From Paraburkholderia kirstenboschensis (GTDB lineage Bacteria > Pseudomonadota > Gammaproteobacteria > Burkholderiales > Burkholderiaceae), in contig NZ_CAJHCR010000017.1 of assembly GCF_904848585.1 (NCBI RefSeq), forward strand, positions 62,001 to 126,000: DNA of 64,000 bases, given 5' to 3'. Of this stretch, positions 59,519-64,000 are shown piece after piece (within the stretch, counting starts at the first letter, position 1; the number at the start of each line of letters is the position of its first letter). Below the pieces are notes generated by a model. That model saw only the letters and a program-made list of their open reading frames with translations. It searched no databases and was not told where the DNA came from. Both the position numbers and the translations under genes were made by a program.

Positions 59519-59560
59519 AGACGCCTCCTTCAGAGAGGTTTTAACAAGGCGACAAAGCAA

Positions 59561-60510
59561 TCGGCCGACTCAGTACACATTAGGAAACGGTCATAGCAGT
59601 GTCAACCCCATTCTCACCAATTGTGCAACGTTGTGCGTAATCGTGAGCGAGCCGTTCGCGGCGTCGAGCGCCGTCGGGGCGCATATCGCCGTGTATTGCT
59701 TGGACGTGTTCGGCGCGACGCTGTCGGCGATGGCAGGGTTGCCCGGCGGAAGCGTAGTGGGATTGCAGGTGGTGACCAAGAATGCGCCGCCACTCGCGGC
59801 GAGGTCTATAAAGGGCGGACCACTTTTCCCACCCTGCGGAGGTTCGGATGTCCGCTGGACCATAAAGCAGCCATTGAACGTACGCGGGCCCCGAGGTCCG
59901 GCGAGGGTCGGAAGCACGCGTTGACGACCGGCCGCTTTCGGAAAGCGGAACACTAAGGACCGCTTTGCGGCGATGAGCTTGAAGGGCCGATGGACTCAGC
60001 CCGACCCGTTGCCGTCATTCGGACAGTGACGACCTCAAGGGCCGGTCTCGCAGTCCAACGGACGTTCGCCTATAGTCGCGCACCTTGGCGATCGCCGATC
60101 CTTCGGAGACCAGTTTGCGCTGGGCGATTGCGGTAGGCCCGTCTCGAACATTTTGCAGTTATGTCGTCAGCTTTTTCGCTTTCAGTGGTACGAGTCAAGC
60201 GGACAGTGCCACCGCATGGTTTAGGCACGTTTAGGCACGAGGCTGCGTGCCAGCGATTATGCGTCCGGCATAAGTCGATCGAATCTGTGCGGTACCGGAC
60301 ACTTCACGCAAAATCTATCTTTTTATTGATGAGAGAAAGACTAGCGTTTATTTGGACGAAAGCGGCGGGTGCTTGGCAGCATATGAACAGAATGGTGCGG
60401 GCCGACGCGGGCGGCGTAGGCGCTCTCTAATCCGGATGCGATCGACATTTGCATAATCCATGTTGACAACTTAGATCTGCCGTCAATTGATAGACAAGGA
60501 GCACGCGACG
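59561..60510. other. Long stretch without a convincing gene
   Basis: About 950 bases. Short frames on both strands (for example 59591-59953 minus, 60161-60430 plus) have poor codon use and no ribosome sites. Parts look like degraded mobile-element or gene remnants. The AT-richer segment near 60300-60500 probably holds the promoter of the large gene that follows. Confidence 0.4.
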
Positions 60511-63500
60511 ATGGCTTGCACACCCCTCAATATCGATAACGGTTTATTTATAACCACGAGCCCATGGGAGCAGACGGCGTCAAAAAGCTTTGACGGCAAG
60601 ACCGTTACATGGACGTCCGCGGGCGCCAACCCAGGCATTATTGTACAGAAAGGGGCGCAGAGCGTTTTTCACCAGCAGCTCAGCAACCACACGCTCCACT
60701 ACGGCGTGCTGGGCAATAAGTTTCTTGTGATTCTCGACGTCGAAGGTGGCGTTGGTGCGAGCACCCGATCGGTTTCACTGGTCAATTTCGACACGATGAC
60801 CGAGGTGCCCGTGCTCTCTGTGCTTGCGAGCTCGAATGCAGTCGCACTGCCGGTCGTCAACCCAAGCCAGGGCAGCGGCTCAGTCTTCCTCGCCTATGGT
60901 CAGGACGGGACGCAGCAGACGAGCGTCGGCATCTATCGTAGCGACAACGCGGCCGTGCTGTGCTCGCTCGGTGCGCCCATCATCGCAACCGGCCAGACTG
61001 CGGGCGAGGCTACGGCGACGAACGTCATTATCCATTACTCGACTGGCAACGTCAGCAAGACGCAGGTGTGCCCGCGGCCGCTCGGAAAGTGCACGATTAC
61101 GCCCGCTTTGCAGGCGTTCCCCGACGTTCCGATTGGTGGCTGCCCGGTGACACCGCCGACGAAGGTGTTTACGATCAAGAACACCGGCACCGATTGCCTG
61201 ACCCTCAACCCGATCGCCGCCGGGGCGCCTTTTAGCATTCAATCAACCTCGAAGGCGCTCCCGGTGTCACTAGGGCCGAACGAAGTCGTCGACGTTACCG
61301 TCGCGTTCAACCCCACGACGGTCGGCAACTGGAATCCACAGAACATTCCAGTTTCGACGAATCCGGTCAATGGCGACAACAAGCTCGTCTGCAACGGCAA
61401 GGCCGTTGCAGCGGCGTTCAAAATCGGCTTCAGTGGAACGACGGTCAACTTCGGTAAGCAGCCGGTCGGCTCGAGCCAGACTAGGACTCTGACGATTACC
61501 AACACGGGTACGAAGCCGATGTCGGTGAGCTCTTTCGGCGTCACCGCGGACGGGTATACCGTGGCGGCGTTCAACATCAACCTGACGTGCGGTCAGTCGT
61601 TCGCGGTGCCGATCTCGTTCGTTCCTTCGTCCGTGGGTCCGCACACGGCAACGTTCTCGGTTGCGCACAGCGCGCCGGGAAATCCGACGAGGATCACGCT
61701 GCTCGGCGAAGGATGCATCGCCCATGCCGAGATCGTAGTGCCCGCGACGGCGCCTATCGACTTCGGCCAAATCCAGCAGGGGTTTCGCACTGTGCGATTC
61801 ATTACAGTGAGCAATCCCGCGGACGGTCCGCTCACATTCCAGGCCGTCATCGGCGGTACCGACGCTGCGCTCTTCGGCCTGCCAGATCCGAACGGATCGG
61901 TGGTCAATCCGCCGGCGACCCGCACCTACACAGTCGATCCCGTGAGTCCATGCGGCAACCTCACCGTCGGGACGGGCGAGACGGTCGTCGCCATCGCGTT
62001 CTTCGCAGGCGTTGGGCCGAAGGTCGCGAATGCGACGCTTACGCTGAGTAACCACAATGCGACGAACTTCCCGGCCTCGCAGACGTGGGTATTTCCGGTG
62101 AGCGCCGAGATCACGCCTCCGATCGCACTCGACGTGGCGCTTGTCGTCGATCACTCCCACAGCATGAACGACGCACTCGGCTCCCGCGTTAAGATCGACG
62201 CCGCAATCTCGGCGTCCGAGCTCTTCGTCGAGCTGCTTCGGCCCGACCTCGACGACCGCATCGCAATCGCCCGCTTTAACAACAAGCGCAACGTCGTGGT
62301 GTCGATGACGGCTGTGTCGACGGCAGTGGCCCCAACTCAGAACGACATCCGGCAGAAGGTCGACACCGACATCAAGCCGGCCGAAGGGCTCACCGCGATC
62401 GCAGGCGGCACGATGCTGGGCATCCATGAAGTCGAAAAGCCGCACCCGGGCAATCCGTCGCCACTCAAGAAGGTGGTCGTCGTGCTTACCGATGGCATCG
62501 AGAACACCGGCTTCGAGGAGCCAGCGGGCAACTGGCTCAGCATTCTCGGCGGCACGATGTATAAGCCCGACGCGGTTGTCAAGACCGATACGATTGAGAC
62601 GACCGCGGTGACGTGGCCGGCCGGCATTGAGCGCTACGCGATCGGCATTGGAAAGCCGGGCGAAGTCAGCCCAACACAGCTGAACGCGCTGACTGGCGCC
62701 CCGCAGAACGTCATGTACGTCGATCAGGACCTGACGGGCAAACTCTACTTCCAGCTCGAGAAGTACTACACGCAGATTTTCATGGGCATCGTCGGCACGC
62801 AGCCGATTCTCGATCCGATGTACTGGATCTCTCCTGGCGAGAAGCAGGAAATCCAGTTCGAGGTGCTGCGCGGCGACGTCGAGGCGATGGTCGTCATCTA
62901 CGACTACCAGGGCCAGCGGCTGCCGTTCTTCTGTGTTTCGCCGACGGGAGAGCTCGTCGATCCCGTGATGGTTCCCCCCGGCTATCAACTTCGCGCAGCA
63001 TTCACGAGCCAGGCGCGCGTCGTGCAGTTTAAAATGCCAGCGAAGGAGCCGGACCGCTACGCGGGCACATGGAAAGTCGTCGTCGTGCATGACGGAAGGA
63101 TTTGCAAGGGTCCGCCGAACCTGCGCAGCAAGGAGCCCGGCTTCGTGCCGCGTGACTGCGAGACAGGGGTGAAGACACCGCAGCTCTACGGCATTGCGAT
63201 CGGCGTCGGCAGCGATTTCCGCATGTTCCCGTTCGTGACGCCATCACCGGTCTACACAGGTGATGCGATCCTGCTGACCGCACTCGTGTCCGAAGCGGGG
63301 CTTGCGGTTACCGGTTGCACGGTGACGGTCGATGCGACGGTCCCGGGCGGATCGACGACGCAGGTCAAGCTGTACGATGACGGCGCGCACAGCGACGGCG
63401 ACGCCAACGACGGCGAGTACGCGAAGTCGTTCACGCAGACGTCCTCGCCGGGCATCTACCACTTCAAATTTCGCGCGGTCGGGTACAACCGCGACGGCCG

Positions 63501-63714
63501 GGAGGTGGTGCGCGAAGCTGTGCGCGACAAGCCAGTGCTCGAGCGTGGGCGCGAGGATCCTGGCGACCCGCGCAATGGCCATCCGGGCGGCGACGGAAAG
63601 CTAGATGACGGCGGCGGTCGGCCTCCGCAGCAGGACTGCTGCTACAAAGTGCTGCTCCAACTTCGCGAGCTGAGCGATCTGCTTCGAAGGCAAACGAGCG
63701 ACGCGCCGAAGTGA
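60511..63714 (+). CDS. Large VWA-domain protein with ASH/choice-of-anchor repeats
   Basis: A 1067-residue protein. The ATG at 60511 has AAGGAGC upstream. Order: an N-terminal beta-propeller-like part (about 1-200); three ASH/choice-of-anchor D repeats (about 205-520), each with a phrase such as TVNFGKQPVGSSQTRTLTI; a VWA domain starting DVALVVDHSHSMND, with an intact metal site (D-x-S-x-S) and VVVLTDGIENTG; a beta-rich part; and a C-terminal Gly/Asp-rich linker with a CC pair and a short helix. No signal peptide is visible. It may bind surfaces or partner proteins; no secretion genes adjoin it. Confidence 0.8.
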   Translation: MACTPLNIDNGLFITTSPWEQTASKSFDGKTVTWTSAGANPGIIVQKGAQSVFHQQLSNHTLHYGVLGNKFLVILDVEGGVGASTRSVSLVNFDTMTEVPVLSVLASSNAVALPVVNPSQGSGSVFLAYGQDGTQQTSVGIYRSDNAAVLCSLGAPIIATGQTAGEATATNVIIHYSTGNVSKTQVCPRPLGKCTITPALQAFPDVPIGGCPVTPPTKVFTIKNTGTDCLTLNPIAAGAPFSIQSTSKALPVSLGPNEVVDVTVAFNPTTVGNWNPQNIPVSTNPVNGDNKLVCNGKAVAAAFKIGFSGTTVNFGKQPVGSSQTRTLTITNTGTKPMSVSSFGVTADGYTVAAFNINLTCGQSFAVPISFVPSSVGPHTATFSVAHSAPGNPTRITLLGEGCIAHAEIVVPATAPIDFGQIQQGFRTVRFITVSNPADGPLTFQAVIGGTDAALFGLPDPNGSVVNPPATRTYTVDPVSPCGNLTVGTGETVVAIAFFAGVGPKVANATLTLSNHNATNFPASQTWVFPVSAEITPPIALDVALVVDHSHSMNDALGSRVKIDAAISASELFVELLRPDLDDRIAIARFNNKRNVVVSMTAVSTAVAPTQNDIRQKVDTDIKPAEGLTAIAGGTMLGIHEVEKPHPGNPSPLKKVVVVLTDGIENTGFEEPAGNWLSILGGTMYKPDAVVKTDTIETTAVTWPAGIERYAIGIGKPGEVSPTQLNALTGAPQNVMYVDQDLTGKLYFQLEKYYTQIFMGIVGTQPILDPMYWISPGEKQEIQFEVLRGDVEAMVVIYDYQGQRLPFFCVSPTGELVDPVMVPPGYQLRAAFTSQARVVQFKMPAKEPDRYAGTWKVVVVHDGRICKGPPNLRSKEPGFVPRDCETGVKTPQLYGIAIGVGSDFRMFPFVTPSPVYTGDAILLTALVSEAGLAVTGCTVTVDATVPGGSTTQVKLYDDGAHSDGDANDGEYAKSFTQTSSPGIYHFKFRAVGYNRDGREVVREAVRDKPVLERGREDPGDPRNGHPGGDGKLDDGGGRPPQQDCCYKVLLQLRELSDLLRRQTSDAPK

Positions 63715-64000
63715 GGCGTCGGGAGTCCTCGCTCTTGGCATTTAACAGCGAATCGGCCGGCAACTTAAAGTTGAACGGCCGTAAGCAGACGATGCGACTG
63801 CCATGATCGACGCACGAAGGTCCGTACAATACTCTTTTCCGCAGTGCCCGGTAGGAAACGGGCCATTGTGGCCAACCTGGGTCAGCGGGAACTAATCGCC
63901 AAACGACTTGCGACATCAGATGGCTGCAATCAACCGTTAGCCGGCGCGTGTGTCTACCCGTTATAGCCATCCTGCTTTTCGAAAGCGCAGCCAAAGGATC
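63715..64000. other. Window end without a convincing gene
   Basis: About 285 bases. GCCGGCAACTTAAAGTTGAACGGCC (around 63757-63781) contains CAACTT/AAGTTG arms, but no T-run follows. No gene seen. Confidence 0.3.

Noticed and set aside
59591..59953. A 120-codon minus-strand frame in the gap before the VWA gene
   Set aside because: No ribosome site, no family pattern and unusual composition; kept only as a possible remnant.
61270..63090. A 606-codon minus-strand frame opposite the VWA protein
   Set aside because: Antisense shadow; Arg/His/Asp-rich with no motif, while the plus strand carries ASH and VWA domains.

Overview
The window looks like part of a large, GC-rich accessory replicon (megaplasmid or integrated conjugative element) of a Burkholderiaceae bacterium, probably Paraburkholderia, Burkholderia or Caballeronia. 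This rests on family content rather than a database search: DUF746 zinc-finger proteins, H-NS-like proteins, a TraI_2/TraD/DUF4400 transfer module, LigD, a Pmp3-type peptide and many small plasmid genes with no known function. No rRNA, tRNA, CRISPR array or complete insertion sequence was seen. The one clear mobile element is a group II intron.

Layout. 1-2.9 kb: end of a MoxR-type AAA+ ATPase gene, a DUF3150-like gene and a metallopeptidase/VWA-like gene, closed by a strong terminator. 3.2-4.0 kb: two minus-strand genes, one H-NS-like. 4.3-14.9 kb: a tightly packed conjugation operon in the order VirB11, VirB2, VirB3, VirB4, VirB5/TrbJ, VirB6/TrbL, a TraI_2-like protein, the TraD coupling protein, two unknowns and DUF4400. 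No VirB7-VirB10 homologues lie within it. A matching hairpin-plus-palindrome element lies before this operon and before the next one. 15.2-17.8 kb: an AcaB/DUF1845-like protein and a UvrD-type helicase. 17.9-19.9 kb: a bactofilin, a proline/alanine-rich membrane protein and another possible DUF1845-like protein, all on the minus strand.

20.3-33.2 kb: single genes separated by structured leaders. These are a small protein, a recombination-directionality-factor-like protein, a NADAR gene split by a 2.4 kb group II intron, an SbcC/SbcD-like pair with a third gene between them, several small exported or unknown proteins, a frameshifted queuine tRNA-ribosyltransferase-like (DpdA-type) gene, and a Tlde1-like L,D-transpeptidase effector with a possible membrane immunity protein. 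33.3-41.4 kb: a frameshifted double-domain DUF746 gene, a UvrD-like helicase, a tyrosine-recombinase relative with no visible nucleophile, a nucleoside deoxyribosyltransferase, H-NS, a SET-domain methyltransferase, an HNH nuclease and a Pmp3 peptide. 41.4-50.2 kb: LigD, a glutathione S-transferase, lipoproteins, a frameshifted DUF72 gene and a small lower-GC island with an HExxH peptidase.

50.5-59.5 kb is the most notable part. It is a probable ribosomally synthesised, post-translationally modified peptide (RiPP) cluster: a B12-binding radical SAM enzyme of the RiPP-maturation type, a phytanoyl-CoA-dioxygenase-like enzyme, a DCC thiol-disulfide protein, a WCFFAP-type membrane protein, an HTTM/SdpB-like membrane protein, an unknown protein, a HEXXH-domain protein fused to an O-methyltransferase, and an 81-residue candidate precursor. 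After about 1 kb without convincing genes, a 1067-residue protein with ASH/choice-of-anchor repeats and a VWA domain fills most of the rest.

Five genes carry an apparent one-base frameshift. Four of the five can be repaired by changing a short homopolymer by one base, so sequencing or assembly error is a real alternative to gene decay.
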